Virus record (IMG/VR): IMGVR_UViG_3300028592_000059
Span: 1-29,887 of that record
Length of the DNA: 29,887 nt
Direction: 5' to 3' (one strand)
Origin: a virus
Shown: piece by piece, positions 6,460-12,815 of the stretch
How the letters are laid out: every line of letters starts with the position of its first letter
Position numbering within the stretch: position 1 is the stretch's first letter
Program-made: the position numbers and the translations under genes
The notes under the pieces: generated by a model
What the model was told of the DNA's origin: nothing
Databases searched by the model: none
Seen by the model: only the letters and a program-made list of their open reading frames with translations

Positions 6460-6520
6460 ACTCCCACGCCCACACCACGGGCACCGGGAGCAGCAAGTGA
6501 TCCACCCCGACGCACGGCAA

Positions 6521-6889
6521 ATGAAAGGACTGATCGTAATCGCCGCCCTAGCTCTCACTGGCTGCGCCGCCACGCCTGACCAGGGCGCCCCGCTCCGCTC
6601 CGAGTGCATCGACACCGGTGAGGTCGCGTCCTTCACGGTGATGATCCGTGACCCGCGTCGCATCCAGGAAATGTTTGCTCACACGCCGCGCGACGCGACC
6701 ACACGCCCGGATTTCGTGAGCGCCTTCACCGGCACCAACGCCCGCGGCCAGATGACCTTGGTCCTGCCGCCGCTGCGTGGTCAGCGCGATCACGAGCGCC
6801 TGACGGTGTGGGGCCACGAGCTGGCACACATCGTCTGCGGATCCTTTCACGACCATCAGGACGGCGTCGAACAGTGGAGAGGCAAATGA
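6521..6889 (+). CDS. Predicted lipoprotein with HExxH metallopeptidase motif
   Basis: This is a 122-residue protein. Residues 1-15 form a short signal peptide ending in the lipobox LTGC (lipidated Cys15), so the mature protein should be anchored in an envelope membrane. Residues 99-110 read HELAHIVCGSFH: an HExxH zinc site (H99, E100, H103) with a possible third ligand at H110. The spacing is one residue longer than in metzincins. The ATG at 6521 is chosen because it starts directly at the signal peptide; the upstream in-frame extension runs through the promoter and terminator. It is the first gene after pR. Candidate roles are an exclusion or envelope-modifying lipoprotein. ImmA-like proteases share HExxH but are cytoplasmic. 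Substrate unknown. Confidence 0.75.
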   Translation: MKGLIVIAALALTGCAATPDQGAPLRSECIDTGEVASFTVMIRDPRRIQEMFAHTPRDATTRPDFVSAFTGTNARGQMTLVLPPLRGQRDHERLTVWGHELAHIVCGSFHDHQDGVEQWRGK

Positions 6890-6945
6890 TCCCCTCAGAC
6901 ACCCGCATCCAGGCTCTTCGTCACGACTGACTGCGTGCTGGTGTC

Positions 6946-7116
6946 ATGAAGTACGTATTCCAAGGCGATGCGCTGGACTCGCTCGGAGTGATGTTCGCGG
7001 CAGAACTGGCATTCGCGGGCGGACTGCTCGAAGAGATGCCGGTCGATGCCGAGGATGCTGTCGACGCATTTGAAGCGATCGGCGTGGAGATCGAGCGCGT
7101 TGTCGGTGCCAACTGA
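6946..7116 (+). CDS. Small acidic hypothetical protein (56 aa)
   Basis: This short frame begins MKYVFQGDALDSLGVMF and is strongly acidic (EEMPVDAEDAVDAFEAIGVEIER). Codon use fits the neighbours and the frame ends 9 bp before the next gene. No family is recognised. Acidic phage microproteins often mimic DNA or bind host proteins, but nothing here proves that. A 13-codon frame at 6887-6928, overlapping the lipoprotein stop, may couple translation across the gap. Confidence 0.5.
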   Translation: MKYVFQGDALDSLGVMFAAELAFAGGLLEEMPVDAEDAVDAFEAIGVEIERVVGAN

Positions 7117-7125
7117 ACAGGAGAC

Positions 7126-7485
7126 ATGAACTCTATGAGCGACAAGTTTGCACAACCCGCCAACATCGATGGCCTCGACGTGGCGTTCCCGACTTCGGTC
7201 GATCACCTGATGCCTGCATACCGCGATCTGGATGAGAAGTATCGTCGGCACTACGGCACCTGGGGCAATCGGTTGTTTTCCGATTGGTTCTACTGCGGTC
7301 TGAAATCCACAGACGGACTCGTGCCGCGCGAAGGGGTCGACAAGCAAAAGGCACTTCGTCACATCACGACGGTGATGCGCTCGTGGGATCCGAAGCACGA
7401 ACACAAGGAAGCCGGCTGCGCCTTCCTGTTCGACAAGTGGTTCGACGGCGAAAAGAGCACGTGGGAACGGGCGGAAGCCGCCTGA
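7126..7485 (+). CDS. Hypothetical phage protein (119 aa)
   Basis: The soluble protein is rich in aromatic residues (RDLDEKYRRHYGTWGNRLFSDWFYCGL) and ends in KWFDGEKSTWERAEAA. AGGAG lies directly upstream. The ATG at 7135 has better spacing to it (11 bases) than the ATG at 7126 (2 bases), so either may be used. No family is recognised. The opposite strand carries a long open frame here, but it lacks a ribosome site and spans three plus-strand genes. Confidence 0.65.
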   Translation: MNSMSDKFAQPANIDGLDVAFPTSVDHLMPAYRDLDEKYRRHYGTWGNRLFSDWFYCGLKSTDGLVPREGVDKQKALRHITTVMRSWDPKHEHKEAGCAFLFDKWFDGEKSTWERAEAA

Positions 7486-7513
7486 TGCATCACTGCCGAT
7501 AGGACAACGACTC

Positions 7514-7852
7514 ATGAGCAACAAAATTCGCAACGCAGTCCTGCTCGCGGCCGACCACGTCGAGCAGTTCCCGAGTGAGTTCAATTTCTTCTCGTTCGAA
7601 ATTCCGCTGAAGAAACACTGCGGGACGCCCGGCTGTGCGCTCGGCTGGATTGCGCACTTCCTGGGATACCAGGGCGAGGACTGGACCAATCTCGTCGGTG
7701 TTAGTGACTCCGAGTTCTACGAGCGCATGGATGCACTCGAAGGCCACGATTCGGAAACGGCTGGCCGATGGGGTGACTGGTCGAGGTCGGCTGATAAGTG
7801 TGCCGCAGCCCTTCGGCGCTACGCGGACAAGCACTTGCCCGAGACCAAGTGA
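7514..7852 (+). CDS. Hypothetical phage protein with CGTPGCALGW motif
   Basis: This is a 112-residue protein containing HCGTPGCALGWIAHFLG (about residues 35-51), a cysteine-containing motif I associate with small uncharacterised phage early proteins, followed by an acidic region and a helical C-terminus. An AGGA ribosome site lies 9 bases upstream of the ATG. Function is unknown. It is part of the first block of the rightward operon. Confidence 0.65.
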   Translation: MSNKIRNAVLLAADHVEQFPSEFNFFSFEIPLKKHCGTPGCALGWIAHFLGYQGEDWTNLVGVSDSEFYERMDALEGHDSETAGRWGDWSRSADKCAAALRRYADKHLPETK

Positions 7853-7863
7853 CGGATAGCCAG

Positions 7864-8055
7864 ATGTCAAAGAAACGAGCCAGGAAAGATCTGCTGACGC
7901 TTGCCGAATGGTGCGAAGGCATGTCGCGACACAACCTCGTGCTGGCGAGCGAAGACGACCGGAATAAGCAGCAAGTCCGAAGCTTGCTGTTCAAGGCGAA
8001 GCGATTTGCACAGTGCGCCACCGCCCTGCGAAACGCGATGCCCGCGCAACTGTGA
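7864..8055 (+). CDS. Small basic hypothetical protein (63 aa)
   Basis: The 63-residue helical protein has a basic start (MSKKRARKDLLTLAEWCEGM) and a later KAKRFAQCATALRNAM helix. It is compatible with a nucleic-acid-binding or adaptor protein, but no family is recognised. It starts 11 bp after the previous gene with a weak GGAT ribosome site and reads in the operon direction. Confidence 0.55.
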   Translation: MSKKRARKDLLTLAEWCEGMSRHNLVLASEDDRNKQQVRSLLFKAKRFAQCATALRNAMPAQL

Positions 8056-8081
8056 ATTCATCAATGACTCTGGAGAAGAAC

Positions 8082-8453
8082 ATGACCAAGATCGAAAAAT
8101 ATCAGCAAGCCAAAACAACAGCATCGAACGTTGCACGCAACGTGGCGCAGATTCTTGGTCGTGACACCACGCAGAACGACAAGCACCAATTCACCGTGAC
8201 ATTCACTGGGCTTGGCCAAGGCGACTGGAGCCCGATGCAATTTCAGATTCGCGCATCGCATGGCTACTACGGCAGTTCAAGCGGCTACTCGAACAGCAGC
8301 GACTACCTTGGCCAGTACTTGGCGCAAGCGATTCAGCGCCATGCCGTCGCTCTGCTGGAGTTCGCATCCAAGCTGGCGGACGACGATGCAGAGAAAGCCC
8401 GCAAGGATGCCGAGGATGAAGCCAAAGCCGTCCTGCAAGTCACAGCGGCCTAA
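8082..8453 (+). CDS. Hypothetical phage protein (123 aa)
   Basis: The start at 8082 (MTKIEKYQQAK) is preferred because GGAG lies 6 bases upstream; an in-frame ATG at 8064 would include that ribosome site in the coding region. Helices flank a Gly/Ser/Tyr-rich centre (GYYGSSSGYSNSSDYLGQYL), and the C-terminus is an Ala/Lys/Asp helix. No family is recognised. It is the last protein gene before the tRNA. Confidence 0.6.
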   Translation: MTKIEKYQQAKTTASNVARNVAQILGRDTTQNDKHQFTVTFTGLGQGDWSPMQFQIRASHGYYGSSSGYSNSSDYLGQYLAQAIQRHAVALLEFASKLADDDAEKARKDAEDEAKAVLQVTAA

Positions 8454-8488
8454 CGACTATCTCTTGGAGAGCCAGAGAGTGAATACAC

Positions 8489-8563
8489 GCGACCGTAGCC
8501 TAGTGGAGAGGCAGCCGAATTCTACTCGGCACAACGTGGGTTCGAATCCTACCGGTCGCGCCA
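8489..8563 (+). tRNA. tRNA-Arg (anticodon TCT), CCA encoded
   Basis: A complete 75-base cloverleaf is readable. The acceptor stem is GCGACCG/CGGTCGC (8489-8495 with 8553-8559), discriminator G, then encoded CCA. The D arm is GCCT/AGGC. The anticodon stem GCCGA/TCGGC is perfect with loop ATTCTAC, anticodon TCT at 8521-8523. The T arm is GTGGG-TTCGAAT-CCTAC with one G-T pair. It decodes AGA, expected to be rare in a GC-rich host, so it may help phage translation. It lies inside the early operon. Confidence 0.95.
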
Positions 8564-8705
8564 ATAGATACACCGTGAGAGCGAAGCAGGAACGCCCGAT
8601 CCGTGGCGTTAAACAAGTAACGAGACACGCGCAGGGTGACCGTGCGTCGGCGGCTGCAGCCGCAAGGCCGGAAAGTATCCGTCCGAGTCACAGCTTTTAA
8701 CAGGT
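8564..8705 (+). other. Non-coding stretch with RNA-structure potential downstream of the tRNA
   Basis: Three inverted repeats are visible: CGTTA/TAACG (8607-8622), the 14-bp perfect palindrome GCGGCTGCAGCCGC (8650-8663), and an outer pair GTGAC/GTCAC (8636-8640 with 8687-8691) that encloses the palindrome. A 41-codon frame from GTG 8575 to 8700 has no ribosome site. No second tRNA can be folded because a T-arm consensus is missing. It could be a processed leader or a small structured RNA. Confidence 0.4.
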
Positions 8706-8906
8706 ATGGAGAAATCAGTGCGCATCGTGACCACCTACGTCTGTCCGCCGATCCCTGTCCGCAACATGGACTGGAGCGCGATCGACGCCGACACGTATGA
8801 CGCCGACTGCGATCAGGACGGCTATTTCAGCCTGGGCCCGGTCGGTCACGGTGCGACGGAACAGGAAGCGATTGACGACTTGCTTGAGCAATTGAGTGAG
8901 GACTGA
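8706..8906 (+). CDS. Small conserved-type phage protein (62-66 aa)
   Basis: The acidic protein includes PPIPVRNMDWSAIDADTY and ends PVGHGATEQEAIDDLLEQLSED. The GATEQEAIDDLL segment is a pattern frequent in small phage early proteins. The GTG at 8718 may be the true start because GGAG (8708-8712) sits 5-6 bases before it, whereas the ATG at 8706 has only a weak site. Function is unknown. Confidence 0.7.
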   Translation: MEKSVRIVTTYVCPPIPVRNMDWSAIDADTYDADCDQDGYFSLGPVGHGATEQEAIDDLLEQLSED

Positions 8907-8908
8907 TC

Positions 8909-9094
8909 ATGTTGAACCAAGACGCCGACCTCGCTGAATTCCTGATCGCTCAGAGCCGCCAGGAACTGAAGCAGCACCCGCGCAGCCCGATCATCACGTC
9001 TCCGGCTGTGGCGAAGGACATTGACTGGAGCGGCATCTGGAAAATGTCGCCCGAGCAGATCGATGAAGCTTGCCGTAACTGGAGAGCAGCATGA
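8909..9094 (+). CDS. Hypothetical protein (61 aa)
   Basis: The helical protein carries DIDWSGIWKMSPEQIDEACRNWRAA, a short Trp-containing motif resembling the DWSAI motif of the preceding gene. GAGG is present upstream, and the stop overlaps the next ATG by 4 bp. No family is recognised. Confidence 0.65.
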   Translation: MLNQDADLAEFLIAQSRQELKQHPRSPIITSPAVAKDIDWSGIWKMSPEQIDEACRNWRAA

Positions 9095-9426
9095 GCGCAG
9101 TACCCACATGGAAGCGAACGCTTCGCCAGGAGATCGTCGACGCTGCCCGGTATCACCCCGAGCACGAGGCACACCTCGAGACGACCGAGATCCCTCAATT
9201 TGTCGAGGAGACCGGGTACCTCGACGTTCTGGACTCGCTCACCGAAGCGCTACAGCGCATCGACGACAAGCCGCGCGAGCGCATCTGCGTCCTATGGACC
9301 AAGTACCTCAATGACGGCGACTTGGGCATGGAGAAGGCGACAGACCTGCTGGCCGCAATACGCAGCGTGCAACTCGACCACCTGCTGGCCAAGGCTCAGG
9401 AGCTGGTCGACGAGGAGCTGCAGTGA
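9091..9426 (+). CDS. Hypothetical helical protein (111 aa)
   Basis: The fully helical soluble protein has an acidic C-terminal half (QLDHLLAKAQELVDEELQ). It starts on an ATGA overlap and ends on a GTGA overlap with its neighbours, indicating tightly coupled translation. No family is recognised; its place just before the recombination genes suggests an early accessory role only. Confidence 0.65.
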   Translation: MSAVPTWKRTLRQEIVDAARYHPEHEAHLETTEIPQFVEETGYLDVLDSLTEALQRIDDKPRERICVLWTKYLNDGDLGMEKATDLLAAIRSVQLDHLLAKAQELVDEELQ

Positions 9427-9620
9427 GATTCGGTCACTACGCCGACTGGGGCCACTACGAAGAGTCGTGCTCGCTGGTCGAGAAGGTTTGGCGGGCGAGA
9501 GTCGCGCTCAGCCCGAAAGCAAAGCGGGCCGAGAAATCGCTGGTGAAGTTCCACGCGCAGACCAACGTCGTGAACCTTGCCAAGCGGAGGATCGACCGTG
9601 AGCGACGACGATCCGCTTGA
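9423..9620 (+). CDS. Small basic hypothetical protein (65 aa)
   Basis: It starts with GTG overlapping the preceding stop (GTGA). The first third is acidic and aromatic (FGHYADWGHYEES). The rest is strongly basic and helical (SPKAKRAEKSLVKFHAQ, AKRRIDRERRRSA), suggesting contact with nucleic acid. Its last 23 bases overlap the next start. No family is recognised. Confidence 0.6.
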   Translation: MRFGHYADWGHYEESCSLVEKVWRARVALSPKAKRAEKSLVKFHAQTNVVNLAKRRIDRERRRSA

Positions 9621-9786
9621 GCGCCTTATCCAGAAGATGGAGCGCGACGTAATCGAAGGTCGAAAGATTCGGAAGGAATTAGCAGATGAACGCAGTAGTA
9701 ACGAGAGAGTCGGCACCCGAGCCAGTGAGCAGCGCCAACGCGCTGATCCAGGTGATCGAGCGGGCCGCATCCAACCCGGCCATTGA
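9598..9786 (+). CDS. Small charged protein overlapping the erf start (62 aa)
   Basis: The GTG at 9598 is preceded by GGAGG with suitable spacing. The first 33 residues (SDDDPLERLIQKMERDVIEGRKIRKELADE) form a convincing charged helix. The remaining residues lie within the first 101 bp of the annealing-protein gene in another frame and look like by-product sequence. The gene may serve mainly to couple translation into erf. Confidence 0.5.
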   Translation: MSDDDPLERLIQKMERDVIEGRKIRKELADERSSNERVGTRASEQRQRADPGDRAGRIQPGH

Positions 9787-10441
9787 TGTCGAGAAAATGG
9801 AGCGGCTGCTCGCGATGCAGGAACGCATCATGACTCAGAACGCCAAGACCGCGTTCAATGAGGCGATGCGCCTCGCGCAGACCGAGATGCCCAAGATCAA
9901 GCGCAACAAGGAGAACAAGGAAACTCATTCCAAGTACGCCGACCTTGAGGCCGTCACGGACGCGGCTGTGCCGATCTATACCCGTCACGGCTTCTCTCTT
10001 TCGTATGGCACGGCGGACTGCCCCATTCCTGGCCACTACCGGGTGACCGCGCTATGCGCCCACGTTGGCGGCTATGAGCGTACCTATCATGCCGACGTTC
10101 CAATCGACAACACCGGGCCAAAGGGCACGCAGAACAAGACGATGACGCATGGCTTCGGCTCGACTATGAGCTACGGCCGGCGCTACCTGATCTGCCTCAT
10201 CTTCAACATCACCCTGACCAACGAGGACACCGATGGCAATCGGCCCGGCCAGGCGCCCGCCGCGCCTAATGGCTACGAGAACTGGAAGGCCGACATGGGC
10301 GCAGTAGCGGATGAAGGCATGGAGCGACTGAAAGGCGCATGGGACAAGTCGCCGCAGAACCTTCGCACCTACACCACTAGGCACCAGAAACAGTGGTGGG
10401 GTGAGACCAAGGCTAAGGCCGAGAAGGCGGACCGGTCATGA
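9686..10441 (+). CDS. erf: ERF-family single-strand annealing protein
   Basis: This is a 251-residue recombinase. Residues 70-160 contain the ERF-family hallmarks: KENKETHSKYADLEAV, then YTRHGFSLSY, a basic/aromatic strand, and THGFGSTMSYGRRYLICLIFNI. ERF proteins anneal complementary single strands, circularise phage DNA and promote recombination. An AAGGA ribosome site precedes the ATG. The next gene is a YqaJ-type exonuclease overlapping by 4 bp, giving a two-component Red-like system that could make concatemers for packaging. Confidence 0.88.
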   Translation: MNAVVTRESAPEPVSSANALIQVIERAASNPAIDVEKMERLLAMQERIMTQNAKTAFNEAMRLAQTEMPKIKRNKENKETHSKYADLEAVTDAAVPIYTRHGFSLSYGTADCPIPGHYRVTALCAHVGGYERTYHADVPIDNTGPKGTQNKTMTHGFGSTMSYGRRYLICLIFNITLTNEDTDGNRPGQAPAAPNGYENWKADMGAVADEGMERLKGAWDKSPQNLRTYTTRHQKQWWGETKAKAEKADRS

Positions 10442-11076
10442 CCTTCCAAATCATCAACTGCGAGCAGAACACGCCAGAGTGGTATGCCGCCCGCCTCGGC
10501 CGACTGACCGGTTCAGTGTCCAGCGACATGCTGGCGAAGCCGAAAAGCGGTAGCGGCGAGTCCGCGGGCCGGAAGAACCTGCGCGCCAAGCTGGTGCTCG
10601 AGATCGTCACCGGCAAGCCGCAGGAGGATGGCTACACCTCGCGCGACATGCAGCGCGGGAAGGATCTGGAGCCTGATGCCTTCGGCGAATTCGAATCGCT
10701 CACCGGCGCCATCCTGCAGCGTTCCGGCTTCCTCACCAGGGGTGATGACTTCGGCTGCTCCCTTGATGCACATCTAGGCGACTTCGACGAACTGGTGAGC
10801 ATCAAGTGCCCGAACGACGCCCACCATATGGAATATCTCTTCGGGAAGAAGATCCCAAAGGTGTACATGGACCAATGCCGCCACGAGCTGTGGATCACTG
10901 GCGCCAAGCGTCACCACTTCATGAGCTACAACCCGAACTTTCCCGAAAAGCTCCGGGTGTTCTACGTGACGATGGAGCGCGCCGAATTCGACATCACATC
11001 CTACGAGGCCGAGGCGATCAAATTCATGACCGAGGTCCGAGCAGAGGCCGACAAGCTGCTGAGGCTCGCGGCATGA
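10438..11076 (+). CDS. YqaJ/lambda-type 5'-3' exonuclease
   Basis: This is a 212-residue member of the PD-(D/E)xK exonuclease group. Visible landmarks are TPEWYAARLGRLTGS near the start (residues 12-26), RGKDLEPDAFGEFE with E78, CSLDAHLGD with D110, the core SIKCP with K123, and YMDQCRHELWITGA with Q146. Family members usually have Glu two residues before the lysine (E-x-K). Here that place is Ser121, so a catalytic acid is missing or shifted. It would resect dsDNA ends to load the ERF annealing protein encoded just upstream. Confidence 0.85.
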   Translation: MTFQIINCEQNTPEWYAARLGRLTGSVSSDMLAKPKSGSGESAGRKNLRAKLVLEIVTGKPQEDGYTSRDMQRGKDLEPDAFGEFESLTGAILQRSGFLTRGDDFGCSLDAHLGDFDELVSIKCPNDAHHMEYLFGKKIPKVYMDQCRHELWITGAKRHHFMSYNPNFPEKLRVFYVTMERAEFDITSYEAEAIKFMTEVRAEADKLLRLAA

Positions 11077-11267
11077 AAGTCGCCCACAACCGCAAGTGGC
11101 CGATCTACACGATGCCGGTCGGAGACAGCTTTACCGTGGAGCGGCCATCTAAATCCTTGCGCCGCCATCTGTACAGCCGTGCCGCCTTGCACGGCATCGT
11201 GATCAGTACTCGCCGGTTCAACGGACAGGATCCGTTCTCCGGCTTTGTCGTGACGAGGCGCGCATGA
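11073..11267 (+). CDS. Small basic protein (64 aa)
   Basis: The compact basic protein reads IYTMPVGDSFTVERPSKSLRRHLYSRAALHG...STRRF...GFVVTRRA. It resembles small phage proteins with an N-terminal strand followed by a helix of Arg-rich DNA- or RNA-contact residues. It starts on an ATGA overlap with the exonuclease stop and ends on an ATGA overlap with the next gene. A nucleic-acid-binding helper of the recombination module is a reasonable guess. Confidence 0.65.
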   Translation: MKVAHNRKWPIYTMPVGDSFTVERPSKSLRRHLYSRAALHGIVISTRRFNGQDPFSGFVVTRRA

Positions 11268-11743
11268 AAGGCTACATCCGCAAGACGTTGACCGGCTGGG
11301 TTCCTCATGACGAGCAGGCCCAGGTGATCCACAGGCGGCAGAAGCTCAACCAAGTATCTCGGGCTGACATCGCCATCCCTCGCAATTACAAGACTCACTG
11401 CCTGTTCATGGTGTTGCTGAACGAGGTGACGTTCCCGAATCAGGAGCGTTACGCCGATGCTCAGCAGTTCCGGCGCGCCGTGGCGCTGGCAGCGGGTCAC
11501 TGCGAGGAAATGATGACGCTGGATGGTGAGATCCTGCGCGTTCCTCTGCCCTACGACTATGACCACTGCCCGGACGAAGGCGAGTTCATCAAGAAGTTTG
11601 GCGCGGCAATGACGATCTGTGCAGCGATCCTACGCCATACCGCGCCCGAGCTTGAGGAAGAAGTCGCGCGGCACGCCAACGAGCAGTACGGCATTGAGTG
11701 CCCGCGCATCTTCCGTGAGTCTGCAATGGAGCGCGCCGCTTGA
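11264..11743 (+). CDS. DUF1367-like phage protein
   Basis: This is a 159-residue protein. The segment AIPRNYKTHCLFMVLLNEV, followed by an FRRAVALAAGH region and LPYDYDHCPDEGEFIKKFGAAMTICAAIL, matches the layout of the DUF1367 family found in lambdoid recombination and nin-like regions. The biochemical role of that family is not established. Adjacency to erf, exonuclease and a Ref-like nuclease supports a recombination or replication accessory function. Confidence 0.65.
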   Translation: MKGYIRKTLTGWVPHDEQAQVIHRRQKLNQVSRADIAIPRNYKTHCLFMVLLNEVTFPNQERYADAQQFRRAVALAAGHCEEMMTLDGEILRVPLPYDYDHCPDEGEFIKKFGAAMTICAAILRHTAPELEEEVARHANEQYGIECPRIFRESAMERAA

Positions 11744-12096
11744 AGCATTCCACCGGAAAGCCGACGAAGGCCGAGCAGCTGCGCCTAGATCGCATCCACG
11801 CCCTGCCCTGCCTCGCGTGTGAGATGGAGAAGGTTCGGCAACCGCTCCAGACCGAAGCTCACCACCTTGTCGACAAGGGCACTCGGCTGCTGTCCGGTGG
11901 ACACATGGCAACGATCCCGCTCTGTAAGTGGCATCACCGCGGCGAACGCGTGGAGCACCTGAGCAGCCGCGAAATGCACGTCCATTACGGCCCGTCGCTG
12001 GCACTTCATAAGCGTGAGTTCAAGGCTTGCTACGGGACCGAGCGCGAGTTGCTGGCGCTGACCGACGAGCGATTGAAGCAGGACGAAGCGGCATGA
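11740..12096 (+). CDS. Ref-like RecA-dependent HNH nuclease
   Basis: The protein has 118 residues with a TTG start overlapping the preceding stop (TTGA). Zinc and active-site residues are visible: C24-x2-C27, EAHHLVDKG (H41-H42), H55 in GGHMATIPLC, and C62-KWHHRG with H65-H66. This is the pattern of the P1 Ref family, which nicks or cuts DNA bound by RecA and enhances recombination. The C-terminal GPSLALHKREFKACYGTERELL also fits. P1 Ref has a longer disordered N-terminus; this is the core only. Confidence 0.8.
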   Translation: MKHSTGKPTKAEQLRLDRIHALPCLACEMEKVRQPLQTEAHHLVDKGTRLLSGGHMATIPLCKWHHRGERVEHLSSREMHVHYGPSLALHKREFKACYGTERELLALTDERLKQDEAA

Positions 12097-12099
12097 TTT

Positions 12100-12178
12100 C
12101 GATAGAAACAAACTATCGTCGACAGATGCTCACATCGGGCCGTTCGCTGTTGATTGATGTTTGCTCAGTGGATAAAAC
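12100..12178 (+). promoter_or_regulatory. Putative promoter/operator of the LexA-like gene
   Basis: This is the main break in the coupled gene chain between 11.0 and 16.7 kb. It holds a perfect inverted repeat CGATAG-N7-CTATCG (12100-12118), and TTGATT (12150-12155) with an AT-rich GATAAAAC (12171-12178) as a possible -35/-10. The match to consensus is moderate and no start point can be fixed. Confidence 0.4.
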
Positions 12179-12207
12179 ATCAGCCTCGTTTATTACAAGA
12201 GGCATGT

Positions 12208-12441
12208 ATGAGGCATCTGGGCGACGACGATTACACCGATCTAACAGAGCGGCAGGAGCAAATCCTGGACTACGTGGAGAAGTGCATCGAGGATGGGCTG
12301 CCGCCAACCCGTGCCGAGATCGCCGAGCACTTCGGCATCCAGCCGAATGCCGTGCAGCATCATCTGATCGCACTGGAAAGGAAAGGTCGCATTCAGCTGC
12401 TACCCGGGAAGAATCGCGGTATCAAGCTGGTGCGGCCGTGA
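12208..12441 (+). CDS. Stand-alone LexA-type winged-helix protein
   Basis: This is a 77-residue protein. Almost its whole length aligns by eye with the LexA N-terminal domain: LTERQEQILDYVEKCIEDGLPPTRAEIAEHFG, then IQPNAVQHHLIALERKG and the wing GRIQLLPGKNRGIKLV. LexA normally continues into a Ser-Lys self-cleaving dimerisation domain; here the protein stops after the wing. It could bind SOS-type or phage operators without being cleaved. The ATG at 12208 is chosen for the AGAGG ribosome site; 18 further codons upstream look spurious. The stop overlaps the HNH start (GTGA). Confidence 0.8.
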   Translation: MRHLGDDDYTDLTERQEQILDYVEKCIEDGLPPTRAEIAEHFGIQPNAVQHHLIALERKGRIQLLPGKNRGIKLVRP

Positions 12442-12815
12442 GCAGCTGGTCATGGAAGCCTGACGGCAAGCATGAGACGCGGGAAGCTGCCAAGCGCCAC
12501 ACCAAGAAGCAACGGAAGATGTGGCGCAAGCTGGAGAACAAGTTCTGGAACTCTCAGGAATGGTTGCAGCTGCGATATGCCGTACTGAAGAGATACGGTG
12601 CAACTTGCATGTGCTGTGGAGCCACGCGCAAGGACGGCGTCCAGATCCACGTCGACCACATTAAGCCGCGCTCTCGCTTCCCTGAGCTGGCACTGGAGTT
12701 CAGTAACCTTCAGGTGCTGTGCGACCGCTGCAACCTCGGCAAAGGGAACATCGACTTCACCGACTGGCGCCAGGAACTGACGAGCGAACAGCTCGAGCAC
12801 GTGAGAAATATATGA
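12438..12815 (+). CDS. HNH endonuclease
   Basis: This is a 125-residue nuclease with a GTG start overlapping the LexA-like stop. After a basic N-terminal region (KRHTKKQRKMWRKLE) the HNH core is complete. C57-x2-C60 and C95-x2-C98 form the zinc knuckles, HVDHIKP (H71, D73, H74) carries the catalytic His, and N90 and N99 in SNLQVLCDRCNLGKGN supply the Asn and second motif. Small phage HNH proteins can assist terminase cutting, but this one is encoded far from terS/terL in the early operon, so a recombination, host-DNA or defence role is equally possible. Confidence 0.85.
   Translation: MSSWSWKPDGKHETREAAKRHTKKQRKMWRKLENKFWNSQEWLQLRYAVLKRYGATCMCCGATRKDGVQIHVDHIKPRSRFPELALEFSNLQVLCDRCNLGKGNIDFTDWRQELTSEQLEHVRNI

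Noticed and set aside
6895-7689. 264-codon open frame on the minus strand
   Set aside because: It spans three plus-strand genes with ribosome sites and convincing products; its own sequence has no recognisable motif or ribosome site and is an antisense shadow of GC-rich coding sequence.
8564-8705. Second tRNA after tRNA-Arg
   Set aside because: No T-arm consensus or acceptor pairing can be formed; only unrelated hairpins are seen.
10172-10187. CTACGGCCGGCGCTAC inside erf resembling the operator
   Set aside because: Only one half matches the YTACGG pattern and it lies in conserved coding sequence; judged a chance match.
12027-12437. In-frame upstream extension of the HNH gene (to 262 codons)
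   Set aside because: The extension runs through the end of the Ref-like gene, the intergenic region and the LexA-like gene in a different frame and looks like by-product sequence; the GTG at 12438 fits the overlap pattern.
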